NCBI GenBank assembly: GCA_965223035.1
Contig: OZ244980.1
Span: 4,216,001-4,280,000 of the forward strand
Direction: 5' to 3'
Length of the DNA: 64,000 nt
From: CAMDPA01 sp965223035
GTDB lineage: Bacteria; Pseudomonadota; Alphaproteobacteria; Rhizobiales; Hyphomicrobiaceae
Below are positions 44,599-53,506 of this stretch, piece after piece (position 1 is the first letter of the stretch; the number at the start of each line of letters is the position of its first letter). The notes beneath the pieces were generated by a model. That model did not search any database, was not told the DNA's origin, and saw nothing but the letters and a program-made list of their open reading frames with translations. The position numbers and the translations under genes were made by a program.

Positions 44599-45310
44599 AC
44601 GATCAACATTGTGCGGTGCGGTGGGCCACCGATCTCCCTGACTGAAGCAGTCGGCAGTCGGCGCAGGACAGCCGAATGCGCTGACCACAGCCGTGCCTCA
44701 CCAATTTGCGGCCGAACCTACATGGAAACCAAGTAAAGCAGGTATCAAGACGTCGCCACCTTTTGCCCATAATCTCAGCTTGTTGTCAGTTTGACGATGG
44801 CGGGTCGGTGGTCCATTGGATCGACCTCTCCGGCTCGACCTCTTAGTACACAATCGACGCCGGCCCACAATCGACGCCGGCCCACAATCGACGCCGCTCC
44901 CCCGTCTATGGCCAGTTTGGGCTGTAGCGGTGCGGTTTGCCCCCTGACCGGCAAATCTGCCTGCTCATGAGGCCGTCCAGTCCACGGCAAGTATCCTGAT
45001 TCTGGTTAAAATTGGTGATCTCATCAGATCGTCGCAATTGTACCCGCTGACGTGCAAATGTCGCAGGTTGGTCCGAATTCCAAGGCCCAGCCCGCGTTGA
45101 CCCTTGAAAAGTACTGATTCCTATGCCATTTCAACCCTACGGGCGCAGGGGTTCAATTCCGTTTGATCCCTTTGACCGATGTGGCTGCGATGTTGTAGTC
45201 AGCTCACATTTGCTTGATCGCTCAATCAGCCGCTCTCGCCCCTGCGCGCTCGTCCGCTGACCGAATAATGGGGTCCGCGATGGTCATGAGGCATCTGGAG
45301 ATACCACGGT
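44599..45310. other. Gap with a 17-base tandem repeat
   Basis: About 710 bases between divergent genes (methyltransferase minus, helicase plus). It contains the tandem repeat listed separately at 44849-44899. GGAG at 45297 serves the helicase. No other gene was found. Confidence 0.4.
44849..44899 (+). repeat. 17-base tandem repeat, three copies
   Basis: Three consecutive units of CACAATCGACGCCGGCC; the third diverges at its end. The repeat is in non-coding DNA upstream of both flanking divergent genes. Confidence 0.8.
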
Positions 45311-46840
45311 TTGGAGAACCTAACGTTTGCCGGGTTGCCACTCGGCACTAAGCTGCAAGCTGCGATCGCCGCAGCTGGATACCAAGCGCCGACACCGATA
45401 CAGGCACAGGCTATTCCCGTCGCAGTGACGGGCCGAGACGTCCTCGGGATCGCACAGACGGGAACCGGGAAGACCGCAGGCTTTGTCCTGCCGATGATTG
45501 AGCGCCTCGAAACCGGCCGGGCAAGGGCGCGCATGCCGCGATCGCTGATTCTGGCGCCGACACGTGAGCTGGCGGCGCAAGTCGCGCAGAGCTTCGAGAG
45601 ATACGGTATCAACCACAAGTTATCGTTGGCTTTGCTGATTGGTGGCGTATCGTTTGAGGATCAAGAGCGCAAGCTGGATCGTGGCGTGGACGTTCTGATC
45701 GCGACGCCGGGCCGGCTGCTCGATCATTTTCAACGTGGCAAGCTGTTGCTGACGGGCGTTGAGATCCTGGTCATCGATGAAGCTGATCGCATGCTCGACA
45801 TGGGCTTTATCCCCGACATTGAGCGTATCTGCAAACTGCTCCCACCGCGGCGACAGACCCTGTTTTTCTCGGCCACCATGCCGCCCGAGATTCAGCGCTT
45901 GGTGGACCAGTTCCTCAAGACACCAGCTCGCATCGAGGTGGCAAAGCCGGCGACAACGGCAAAGACCATCACTCAGCGTTTCCACTTCTGCCCGGCCAGG
46001 GAGGATTGGGAAAAGCGTGAGGCGTTGCGGCAGCTGATCCGCTCACATCCCGTCAAGAACGCGATCATTTTCTGCAACCGCAAACGCGACGTCGCCATTC
46101 TCCACAAGTCTTTGAGCAAGCACGGTTTTAATGCCGGCGCGCTACACGGAGACATGGATCAGAAGTCCCGCATGGACACGCTGGATAAATTCCGATCTGG
46201 AGAGATCATGCTGTTGGCGGCTTCCGATGTCGCCGCTCGCGGTCTTGACATTCCGGCAGTGAGCCACGTGATCAATTTCGACATCCCCTGGGCTGCGGAC
46301 GATTACGTTCACCGCATCGGTCGTACCGGGCGCGCCGGCAAGGAAGGTGTGTCGCTGTCGTTGGTGACGCCGGATGACTTGAAGCTGATCAATAGCATCG
46401 AGAAGGTCATCGGAGAGCCGCTGACCTGGGTAGGGGAAGCGCCGACTGCGGCTGACTTTGCCGAAGCTGGCAAGCGCCGGCGGCGCGGACGCGAGGGCGG
46501 CCGCGCCGGAGACAGACGGCCGGCGCGTGCCGATGGCAGACGCGAGCAATCGCAACAGCGCCACCCGCGGCCACCGGTTCCAGGCCTCGGCGAGCAACCC
46601 GGCGGCGATCAACCGGGGCCCGCTGCAAACGCCTCCAAGTCGCAAAAATCCAACCGCGCCACCAAGGACGATCACCTCACCCAGGGCACCGCGCCGCAAC
46701 GTCGCGAGCGTCCGCGACGCGAGCGGCAACACCAACCCGAGCCAGCGACGGGATTTGCAGATAACATTCCCGCCTTCCTGCGCCGCCCGGTGCGCCCAAC
46801 CAAAGCCGTTCGGCCGGCCAAGATGGTCGTCACCGACTAG
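45311..46840 (+). CDS. DEAD-box ATP-dependent RNA helicase (RhlE-like)
   Basis: This 509-residue helicase has the Q motif FAGLPLGTKL...PTPIQAQAIP (6-35), Walker A AQTGTGKT (48-55), PTRELA (about 83), VIDEADRMLDMGF (about 154), SAT (about 185), the second RecA domain with ARGLDIP (about 313) and HRIGRTGRAG (about 336). A long basic, low-complexity C-terminal tail (about 390-509, Arg/Gln/Pro-rich) probably binds RNA. The start is TTG with GGAG 10 bases upstream; no ATG is in a better place. Likely roles are ribosome biogenesis and mRNA turnover, often cold-induced. Confidence 0.93.
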   Translation: MENLTFAGLPLGTKLQAAIAAAGYQAPTPIQAQAIPVAVTGRDVLGIAQTGTGKTAGFVLPMIERLETGRARARMPRSLILAPTRELAAQVAQSFERYGINHKLSLALLIGGVSFEDQERKLDRGVDVLIATPGRLLDHFQRGKLLLTGVEILVIDEADRMLDMGFIPDIERICKLLPPRRQTLFFSATMPPEIQRLVDQFLKTPARIEVAKPATTAKTITQRFHFCPAREDWEKREALRQLIRSHPVKNAIIFCNRKRDVAILHKSLSKHGFNAGALHGDMDQKSRMDTLDKFRSGEIMLLAASDVAARGLDIPAVSHVINFDIPWAADDYVHRIGRTGRAGKEGVSLSLVTPDDLKLINSIEKVIGEPLTWVGEAPTAADFAEAGKRRRRGREGGRAGDRRPARADGRREQSQQRHPRPPVPGLGEQPGGDQPGPAANASKSQKSNRATKDDHLTQGTAPQRRERPRRERQHQPEPATGFADNIPAFLRRPVRPTKAVRPAKMVVTD

Positions 46841-46867
46841 ATCATGTCCGGCTAAGGCGAAGATCAG

Positions 46868-46928
46868 CTAGATCATCGCGCCTTTAATCGGGATCGTTCC
46901 GATTCCGATTAAAGGCAGGTTGCTCTAG
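46868..46928 (-). repeat. Family A hairpin repeat, copy A6 (variant core, inverted)
   Basis: On the minus strand it reads AGAGCAACCTGCC, then the arm TTTAATCGGAATCGG, AACGATCCC and GATTAAAGG, ending CGCGATGATCTAG. The variant core matches the first unit of copy A3. The plus-strand bases just 5' (about 46845-46866, GTCCGGCTAAGGCGAAGATC) resemble the CCGCCTCAGGCGG end of family B. It sits in the convergent gap between the helicase and TfoX-N genes and overlaps the latter's stop codon. Confidence 0.8.
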
Positions 46929-47386
46929 CGCACGAGCTTCGGCCGGCCACGTCTGTTGCGACGCGGTTCGGCCGCATCAGCCTCAGTCGGCACTATGCCA
47001 CCTCCTGCGCGAGAGGCTTGACGTTGCGGCGACTTTCGAGCGGGTTTTGACTTGCGTGCGGCGGCGCGACGCGCCACGTCGAGCGCCTTTCCCGCCCATT
47101 TAAGCATGTCATCGGGGTCATCGAACAGCCGCTCCGGCGCGCGCCAGTAGGACATAGCAATCCGCTTGTCCTTCCCAGTGTAAACGAATTGGGGCTGCCC
47201 TTCGGCCTCGAATTCGGTCGCCGTGGCGGCATCGGCCTTGAGGAACAAGGTGTCGTCGGCAATGAGACCGAACATCAGGCGATCGCAATAGACGCCGGCG
47301 CCGCCGAACATACTGCGGACCTCGACATGGCCAAGCGGGGCCAGCATGTCGATCAGAAGCTCACGAAAACCCTGCGAGGCAGCCAT
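46925..47386 (-). CDS. TfoX N-terminal domain protein
   Basis: This 153-residue protein has a TfoX-N domain (about 5-105, with VEVRSMFGGAGVYCDRLMFG and IADDTLFLKAD) followed by a basic, Ala/Arg/Lys-rich tail (about 108-153). Lone TfoX-N proteins are common outside competence systems and their role is unclear. AAGGA lies 9 bases before the ATG. The stop codon lies at the edge of repeat A6. Confidence 0.85.
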   Translation of the reverse strand: MAASQGFRELLIDMLAPLGHVEVRSMFGGAGVYCDRLMFGLIADDTLFLKADAATATEFEAEGQPQFVYTGKDKRIAMSYWRAPERLFDDPDDMLKWAGKALDVARRAAARKSKPARKSPQRQASRAGGGIVPTEADAAEPRRNRRGRPKLVR

Positions 47387-47440
47387 GTTGACGGATCCTT
47401 CGATGGGCGTCTCCAGATGGCGAGGGCCCTAGATGATGTT

Positions 47441-47992
47441 CTAAAAGCCGGCACCGGGCTCAGCCAAATAGGCGATCTCCTCCGGCGTCGAGCTTCGACC
47501 CAACACGGCGTTACGGTGCGGAAACCGGCCGAAGCGCTTGATCACATCCCGGTGCGCGATGGCAAATCTGTCAAACTCGGGATCTCCCAAACCTGCAATC
47601 AAGGTGACCGCGCAATCCTGATCGGCCAACGCTTCGCTATGCTCAAACGGTAGATACATGAACAAGCGCTTCGCCGCCTCAATTTGTCGATCAAGCCCAC
47701 GCGCGACGGCCGCCTTGGCCAGCGCGAGCGCCAGCGAATCACTGGCGAATGACCGCGCGCTGCCTCGAAACATATTGCGTGAGAATTGATCGAGGACGAT
47801 GATGCTGGCAAGTGCCCGTTCCGGGCTTTCAAGCGCGTCCTCGACACTGAAGCTTGCAACCAGATCCTCGTGGATCGTAACGAAGCGGGTACGGATTGCC
47901 TGATCGATCGCCTCGTCCTTGGTGAAGCGCTGCTTGGCGTCGAGCTCCTCAAACCAGAACGCGATAACGTCACCGACCCATGTCTCGACCAT
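47441..47992 (-). CDS. DUF924 family protein
   Basis: This 183-residue helical protein matches DUF924. Diagnostic parts are VIAFWFEELDAKQRFTKDEAID, ALASIIVLDQFSRNMFRGSARSFA, YLPFEHSEALADQD, and the C-terminal GRFPHRNAVLGRSSTPEE. The fold is TPR-like and the function is unknown. GGAG lies 10 bases before the ATG. It is on the same strand as the TfoX-N gene, 54 bases upstream of it. Confidence 0.88.
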   Translation of the reverse strand: MVETWVGDVIAFWFEELDAKQRFTKDEAIDQAIRTRFVTIHEDLVASFSVEDALESPERALASIIVLDQFSRNMFRGSARSFASDSLALALAKAAVARGLDRQIEAAKRLFMYLPFEHSEALADQDCAVTLIAGLGDPEFDRFAIAHRDVIKRFGRFPHRNAVLGRSSTPEEIAYLAEPGAGF

Positions 47993-48403
47993 AGACGACC
48001 ATCTCCAATTCGTTGCCGCCCCGGCCCAATGTGCAGGCCACCATGATCGGCGCGATTGCCATCACGACCTGTAAGGCGCTCGCCACTCGGCTTCGATCAA
48101 CCCTGATCGCCCCTCCGTGCACCACGATACCGTCCGTATGCACGAATTTGCATGCCAACCGGGTCGCGCGAGGAAGCTCGGCTTGCTTCCCTATCGACCG
48201 GTCATGCTAACCCACATCCTCGCGCAACCGCCGCGACAATAGTCAGGACAAGGACCGACCAACCGCGGCTCGGGCGACCTGCTCACAATCGGAAACGGAA
48301 GGTATCCGATCAAACGCAAATATATGCGCGACACGTCAGGAGCAATCAGCTTTGTGCCTCGTGTTGGAACCGTTTGAATGGTGCCATCTCAAAGCACGAT
48401 TAT
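47993..48403. other. Gap after the suf operon, with a degenerate family A remnant
   Basis: About 410 bases. Near its end (48364-48411) GTTGGAACCGTTTGAATGG...GATTATCTAG resembles a damaged repeat A copy, touching the sufA stop. A short minus-strand frame (47970-48158) overlaps the DUF924 start and was not accepted. Otherwise nothing was recognised. Confidence 0.35.
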
Positions 48404-48799
48404 CTAGACTTTGAGCGCCTCAAGGCGACTTTTGTCCACCGGCATCAAATTCACGCTTTCCCCGCAACCGCAAGCGCTGGTTTGGTTTGGATTATTGAAT
48501 ACGAACTGGGACGCCATCTTATCGACCTTCCAGTCCATCTCGGTCCCCAACAGATAAAGCACGGCCGCTGGATCAATGATCACCCGCGCACCATCGCTTT
48601 CGACGATCTCATCAAACTTGGCGACGTTGTCTGCCCAACTGAGCTCGTATTCCATCCCCGCACAGCCACCTTTCTTGACGCCGATCTTCAAGCCGGCCAC
48701 GCCGGGGTTTTCCGACATCATATGGCGGATTCGGTCGGCCGCTGCGGACGTTAGCGTCAGCACCGAGGGACGAGGGCGAGACGGGGGTTTGGCGGTCAT
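48404..48799 (-). CDS. sufA: SufA, A-type Fe-S carrier protein
   Basis: This 131-residue protein of the IscA/SufA/ErpA family carries the three conserved cysteines (C46 in KKGGCAGMEY, C110 and C112 in ACGCGES). It receives a cluster from SufBCD and passes it to targets. It is the last gene of the suf operon. The ATG at 48799 starts the conserved region; an in-frame start at 48892 is upstream. The N-terminal PPSRPRPS is non-conserved. Confidence 0.92.
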   Translation of the reverse strand: MTAKPPSRPRPSVLTLTSAAADRIRHMMSENPGVAGLKIGVKKGGCAGMEYELSWADNVAKFDEIVESDGARVIIDPAAVLYLLGTEMDWKVDKMASQFVFNNPNQTSACGCGESVNLMPVDKSRLEALKV

Positions 48800-48922
48800 G
48801 GCGTCAATGTCCTGGGTTGCAGATCCTGGTTCAAGGCCAAGGCTACACCGCAACAATATAACGCAATTGTTTGCCGCGGCCAAAGCGTCCACGATGAATG
48901 TGGTGTGTATCTGTCCGAAGGC

Positions 48923-49414
48923 CTAGAACAGACCGACCGCAATCCGCGCTTCTTCCGACATCCGGCTCGGGTCCCACGGTGGGTCGAACGTCAAATTGAC
49001 CTTCGCGCCACTGATCCCCGGCACCGCATTGACCGCATCTTCGACCCACTGCGGCATTTCTCCCGCCACCGGGCAGCCCGGCGCGGTCAACGTCATATCG
49101 ACCGTCACCATAAGATCGTCGTCGATGTCGACCCGATAGATCAAGCCGAGTTCGTAGATGTCCGCTGGGATCTCCGGATCGAAAACGGATTTCAGAGCGA
49201 TGACGATATCGGCGGTCAGCTGCTCCAGCTGCTCGGCGGACAATGACGAGCCTTCAACAGGCGTGCCACCGTCGGCCACCGGCTTGGAGACATCGACCGC
49301 CGCCGTGGTCGTCGTGCGCCCTGCCGTCGTATCGGCGACAAACTGCGGTCGATGTCCCAGATCTACCGGGTTGCCGTCCCGTGACGCATCCCTGGCCGTA
49401 CGGTGGTCGTCCAT
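48923..49414 (-). CDS. sufT: SufT-like DUF59 (MIP18 family) protein
   Basis: This 163-residue protein has a disordered N-terminal 60 residues rich in Thr, Ala and Val, then the DUF59 domain (about 65-160): DPEIPADIYELGLIYRVDID and the active-site Cys in TLTAPGCPVAGE. It is thought to help Fe-S maturation. GGGGAG lies 4 bases before the ATG at 49414, giving a 19-base gap to the sufS stop. The preceding sufS gene is in the same operon. Confidence 0.9.
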   Translation of the reverse strand: MDDHRTARDASRDGNPVDLGHRPQFVADTTAGRTTTTAAVDVSKPVADGGTPVEGSSLSAEQLEQLTADIVIALKSVFDPEIPADIYELGLIYRVDIDDDLMVTVDMTLTAPGCPVAGEMPQWVEDAVNAVPGISGAKVNLTFDPPWDPSRMSEEARIAVGLF

Positions 49415-49433
49415 CCTTCTCCCCGTTACGTCT

Positions 49434-50696
49434 TCACCCGAAGAATTCATGCGCCTTAACCAAGGCGTCGGCGAGCGCATCCACCTCCGCGGTCGTGTTG
49501 TAGAGCGCAAAAGAAGCCCGGCAGGTTGCCGGCACCCCGAGCCGATCCATCAGCGGCTGCGCACAATGATGTCCGGCCCTGATCGCCACGCCGGAACGGT
49601 CGACGATGGTCGCCACGTCGTGCGGATGCAGGCCATCGACCGTGAACGAGACGATCGCACCCTTATCCGGCATGGTCCCATGAATCTTGAGCCAGTTGAA
49701 CTCACCTAGACGCGCGTTGGCATAAGCACTCAGCTCTGCCTCGTAGGCTGCGATCGCATCCCGCCCGACTTCCATCATATAGGTCAAAGCGGCTCCCAGC
49801 CCAATCGCCTCGGCGATCGGCGGCGTGCCCGCCTCGAAACGGTGCGGGACACCACCGTAGCTGATTTGGTCGACGCTGACGCTTTCGATCATCGCGCCGC
49901 CGCCGAGAAACGGCGACAACCTACCCAGCAGCGCCTTCTTCCCGTACAGCACGCCGATCCCGGTCGGGCCATAAAGCTTATGACCTGTCATCGCATAAAA
50001 GTCGCAGTCGAGCTCGGCGACGTTGACCGGCATATGGACCGCGGCTTGAGCCCCGTCCACGAACACTGGTATCCCGCGGGCGTGCGCGATTTTGATGACC
50101 TCGGCGATCGGCACGACCGTGCCCAGCACATTCGACATGTGGGTCAGTGCCACCATCTTGGTGCGTGGACCCAACAGGGCTTCGAACTCGTCGAGCAGGA
50201 ATTCGCCGCGGTCGGATATAGGAACCCATTTCAGAACGGCGCCCCTGCGCTCGCGCAAGAAATGCCAAGGCACGATATTGGAGTGGTGCTCCATGATCGA
50301 AAGCACGATCTCATCACCGGCCTGGATGTGGTCGAGCCCATAAGAGTAGGCCACCAGGTTGGCCGCCTCGGTCATATTCTTTGTGAACACGATTTCCTCA
50401 GCCGTGCTCGCACCCAGGAACCGACGCACGGTCTCTCGCGCGTCCTCATAGTGCTGCGTGGCCGTGTTCGACAGGTAATGAATACCCCGATGCACGTTGG
50501 CGTAATCAAACCCCAGGCATTGGTCCATCGCTTCCAGCACCTGTTTCGGCTTCTGGGCGCTGGCGGCACTATCGAGATAGACCAAAGGTTTGCCGTGAAC
50601 TTCGCGAAACAGGATCGGAAAATCCGTGCGCAAGGCCGCCACGTCGAAGTCGAGCCCGGTCCGTGTCAGTGTGGTCGCGGATGCATCAGCCGTCAC
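49434..50696 (-). CDS. sufS: SufS-type cysteine desulfurase
   Basis: This 420-residue PLP enzyme of class II desulfurases removes sulfur from cysteine for cluster assembly. The PLP Lys is in MTGHKLYGPTG, the catalytic Cys in RAGHHCAQPLM, and the HHSN motif near 138. The start is GTG with AGGA 7 bases upstream. Its usual partner SufE or SufU is not in this window. It lies between sufD (48 bases upstream) and sufT. Confidence 0.93.
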   Translation of the reverse strand: MTADASATTLTRTGLDFDVAALRTDFPILFREVHGKPLVYLDSAASAQKPKQVLEAMDQCLGFDYANVHRGIHYLSNTATQHYEDARETVRRFLGASTAEEIVFTKNMTEAANLVAYSYGLDHIQAGDEIVLSIMEHHSNIVPWHFLRERRGAVLKWVPISDRGEFLLDEFEALLGPRTKMVALTHMSNVLGTVVPIAEVIKIAHARGIPVFVDGAQAAVHMPVNVAELDCDFYAMTGHKLYGPTGIGVLYGKKALLGRLSPFLGGGAMIESVSVDQISYGGVPHRFEAGTPPIAEAIGLGAALTYMMEVGRDAIAAYEAELSAYANARLGEFNWLKIHGTMPDKGAIVSFTVDGLHPHDVATIVDRSGVAIRAGHHCAQPLMDRLGVPATCRASFALYNTTAEVDALADALVKAHEFFG

Positions 50697-50744
50697 AGCT
50701 TTGTCCTGTCCAATCTAGTGACTGTCGGTCCTTTACTGGAGTGG

Positions 50745-52142
50745 TTACGAGCACGCGGCCTTATCCGATCGCAACCCGTCGAGCCAATTCCGAGCCAGTT
50801 CCGTCACCGCCGAACGCACGTCATCATCGCCGATACTATCGATGGCTTCGCCGATGAACGCTTCGATCAGCAACGCTCGCGCCTGCGGTTTTGGAATGCC
50901 TCGCGCCAGGCAATAAAACATCAAGTCTGGATCGATCTCCGCGACAGTGGAGCCATGGCCGCATTGAACGTCATCGGCGTAGATCTCCAGTTCGGGCTTG
51001 GAATCGAACTCCGCCTCGTTTGACAGCATCAGCGCGCGCGCCATCTGCTTGCCATCGGTTTTCTCGGCGCCAGGCCGCACGATCACTTTTCCTTGGAAGA
51101 TACCGCGCGCACGCTCGTCCAAAACGGCCTTGAACAGCTCCCGGCTTTCGCAGCCCGGCTTCGCGTGATCGACCAACAATGTCGTATCGCCATGCGCGTT
51201 GGCGCGACCCAAAAACACCCCGGAAAGGTCAAGTTTGGCCTCGCGCCCAGCCAGCTCCACGGCTATGCCGTGACGGGCCAGTCCCGCCGCCAGAGACAGT
51301 TGGAAAACACCGTAGTGCGCCCGATGGCCCAACTGGGTGGACCACGTCGTCAAATGCTGCGCTTCGGGTCCATCACGCACGCACGCGATATGTTCGAGCT
51401 TGCCACCTTCGGCAAGCGTCACGTCGCTGAGCGCGTTGATCGTCGCTTTTGACGCGGCATCCTTGAGCGCGACGTTAGCCTCGATCAGCGTCAGCTGCGC
51501 GCCCGCTTCCACGGCGATCACGTGCCGCAATGCGACGGTCCGCGCCGTGGCCGACGCGCGCGCCGCCACGATCATCACCGGCCGCGCAAGGCTTTGCCCG
51601 GGCTTGACTTTGAGCAACAGCCCATCGCTCATGTAGGCCGTGTTGAGCGCCACCACGGCGTCGTCGTCCGCGAGCCTGCCCGCTGCAAATTTGGCTTCCA
51701 GCCACGACGGCGCCTTATCCAATAGCGGCATCAAGGCGACGCACTCGGCCGCATCATCGAGCGCCGCCAGATCCGACAGCTCGGGCCGAAAGCGGCCATC
51801 GACGAACACCATGCGACAGGCATCGATGTCGGCCAATGGCCCCAACGCCGCGGTCAGCTCGGCGCGCTCGATAGCGTCTGGTGCCTCCAGCCCGGTCGCC
51901 GGCCTCAACGCCGTCACCAAGCGTTCGCGCAGATCGGTATATTTGTAAGCCTCCAGCCGGCGCGTGGGCAGCCCGATCGCCTCGAACCGCTCCATTGCCC
52001 GGCGCCGAACCTGCTCGACCCATCCCGACCCCGGTAGCGTTTCGATGGTCGCTTCAAAACCATCGGCAAAGGCACGCTCCGCGCTCGTCCTGACCCTCGT
52101 GACGACCGTATCGCCAGCCGCAACCTCCTGTTGGGACGCCAT
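50745..52142 (-). CDS. sufD: SufD, Fe-S assembly scaffold subunit
   Basis: This 465-residue partner of SufB in the SufBC2D complex has the conserved C-terminal part (about 375-460) with LEIYADDVQCGHGSTVAEID, including the His that faces SufB. A preceding helical and beta-helix core is typical of the family. It starts 3 bases after the sufC stop. It is somewhat long and Ala-rich. Confidence 0.93.
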   Translation of the reverse strand: MASQQEVAAGDTVVTRVRTSAERAFADGFEATIETLPGSGWVEQVRRRAMERFEAIGLPTRRLEAYKYTDLRERLVTALRPATGLEAPDAIERAELTAALGPLADIDACRMVFVDGRFRPELSDLAALDDAAECVALMPLLDKAPSWLEAKFAAGRLADDDAVVALNTAYMSDGLLLKVKPGQSLARPVMIVAARASATARTVALRHVIAVEAGAQLTLIEANVALKDAASKATINALSDVTLAEGGKLEHIACVRDGPEAQHLTTWSTQLGHRAHYGVFQLSLAAGLARHGIAVELAGREAKLDLSGVFLGRANAHGDTTLLVDHAKPGCESRELFKAVLDERARGIFQGKVIVRPGAEKTDGKQMARALMLSNEAEFDSKPELEIYADDVQCGHGSTVAEIDPDLMFYCLARGIPKPQARALLIEAFIGEAIDSIGDDDVRSAVTELARNWLDGLRSDKAACS

Positions 52143-52145
52143 CGG

Positions 52146-52901
52146 TCAGGCCGCCTTGGTCTGGAATTCTGCGTAGCCGGACCGTTCGAGTTCGAGCGCC
52201 AGCTCCTTTGATCCGGACGCCTTGATGGTGCCATCGGCCAGCACGTGGACCCGGTCGGGAAGGATGTAATTGAGAAGCCGCTGATAGTGCGTGATGACCA
52301 GCATTGTACGCTCAGCGCTGCGCAACGCATTGACACCGTCGGACACGATCTTCAAAGCGTCGATGTCCAGCCCGGAATCGGTCTCATCGAGCACGCACAA
52401 CGTCGGCTCGAGCAACGCCATCTGAAGAATTTCGGCGCGCTTCTTCTCGCCACCGGAAAAACCGACATTAACCGGTCGTTTGAGCATTTCGAAGTCGATG
52501 CCGAGCGCATTCGCCCGATCTCGCACAATCTTAATGAAAGCAGGCGTCGTCAGCTCCCCTTCGCCACGCTTCTTGCGCAGGGCGTTCATGGCGGTGCGCA
52601 GGAACGTCAGGCCTGCGACGCCGGGGATCTCCATCGGGTACTGGAAGGCGAGGAACACACCGGCGGCTGCGCGCTCGTCCGGCGCCATGTTCAGCAATGA
52701 CCGGCTGTTCCACATGATATCGCCGCCGGTGACCTGATAGCCGCCGCGGCCCGCGAGCACGTGGGCCAATGTTGACTTGCCGGAGCCGTTCGGCCCCATC
52801 ACCGCGTGCACCTCTCCTTTCGGAACCGTTAGGGACAAACCCTTAATGATGGGTTTGTCCTCGTCCTCCAGCCTGACGTGAAGATCCCTGATCTCAAGCA
52901 T
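52146..52901 (-). CDS. sufC: SufC, ABC-type ATPase of the Suf complex
   Basis: This 251-residue ABC ATPase has Walker A GPNGSGKST (36-44), the signature SGGEKKRAE (about 149), Walker B and acidic residues in LCVLDETDSGLDID (about 170), and the H-loop (VITHYQR). It powers SufBC2D. It is coupled to the small upstream gene by an 8-base overlap and is followed 3 bases later by sufD. Confidence 0.95.
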   Translation of the reverse strand: MLEIRDLHVRLEDEDKPIIKGLSLTVPKGEVHAVMGPNGSGKSTLAHVLAGRGGYQVTGGDIMWNSRSLLNMAPDERAAAGVFLAFQYPMEIPGVAGLTFLRTAMNALRKKRGEGELTTPAFIKIVRDRANALGIDFEMLKRPVNVGFSGGEKKRAEILQMALLEPTLCVLDETDSGLDIDALKIVSDGVNALRSAERTMLVITHYQRLLNYILPDRVHVLADGTIKASGSKELALELERSGYAEFQTKAA

Positions 52902-53163
52902 GTACCGACTGCTGTCCCTGTCCCTTGGCCTGCCAGAGCAAATCGAACGCTGCGCTGGCCTGTTGCTCAGCCTCCACCTGGCGGGCTCTCGCCTGCTCGG
53001 CCTCGATCGTCAACATCTTCATCTCTGTCGCATCAACAACCTTCTCGTTCCGAAGTCTCAGCGCATCCTGCGCCCGGGCCGCCTCGCGCTTCGCCTCATC
53101 AGCCGTTGTCTCGGCCTCGAGCCAGGCTTGCTCGAGCTTTGCGATCGCGATGAAGTCCGACAT
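52894..53163 (-). CDS. Small coiled-coil protein inside the suf operon
   Basis: This 89-residue, almost entirely helical protein is rich in Ala, Glu, Gln and Arg (AKREAARAQDALRLRN, MLTIEAEQARARQVEAEQQA). It has GGAGG about 6-10 bases before the ATG and overlaps the sufC start by 8 bases. Good translation signals and the coupling argue that it is real. I know no Suf protein of this kind, so its role in Fe-S assembly is unknown. Confidence 0.7.
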   Translation of the reverse strand: MSDFIAIAKLEQAWLEAETTADEAKREAARAQDALRLRNEKVVDATEMKMLTIEAEQARARQVEAEQQASAAFDLLWQAKGQGQQSVHA

Positions 53164-53506
53164 ATCTTTCCTCCATGGTGTATCAAATCAGCGCGCACAA
53201 TCTGCCCATTCGCTGATCACGCTTGATCGGCCCTCCGATCTTGGCGGGCACTGTACTCCAAATGTCACACCTCCGTCATGCCCTGATTTGACCCTTTTTT
53301 CAGCCCTGTTGAGTATCTCTTAGTGAAATTTCTAGGTAATTTTACTTAAGGGATTTCTATGCTGATCACTTGCTGTGAACTTTGCCCAGAAAAGTGGCAA
53401 ATGAAGCCCCCGGGCGAAGCTGCTGATGATGAATTCGAATCCTCCAACCCGCCAGAACCGGACGCAGCGCTGCCGGCATGCCTGCCCCAAAGCATCCTAC
53501 CCACCA
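53164..53506. other. Gap inside the suf operon between sufB and the coiled-coil gene
   Basis: About 340 bases, unusually long for this otherwise tight operon and AT-rich in the middle (53290-53350). A plus-strand frame starts at 53359 after AAGGG and encodes a short Cys-rich peptide (LITCCELCPEKW), but it overlaps the sufB 3' end in antisense and was not accepted. The gap may carry an internal promoter or processing site for the distal genes, unproven. Confidence 0.4.

Noticed and set aside
45140..45170. GGGTTCAATTCCGTTTG resembling a tRNA T arm
   Set aside because: No cloverleaf around it; the only tRNA found is tRNA-Phe at 43467-43542.
47970..48158. 62-codon minus-strand frame upstream of DUF924
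   Set aside because: It overlaps the DUF924 start, lacks a ribosome-binding site and resembles nothing known.
49842..51023. Plus-strand open frame of 393 codons over sufS and sufD
   Set aside because: Antisense to two well-supported suf genes; no family signature and no ribosome-binding site.
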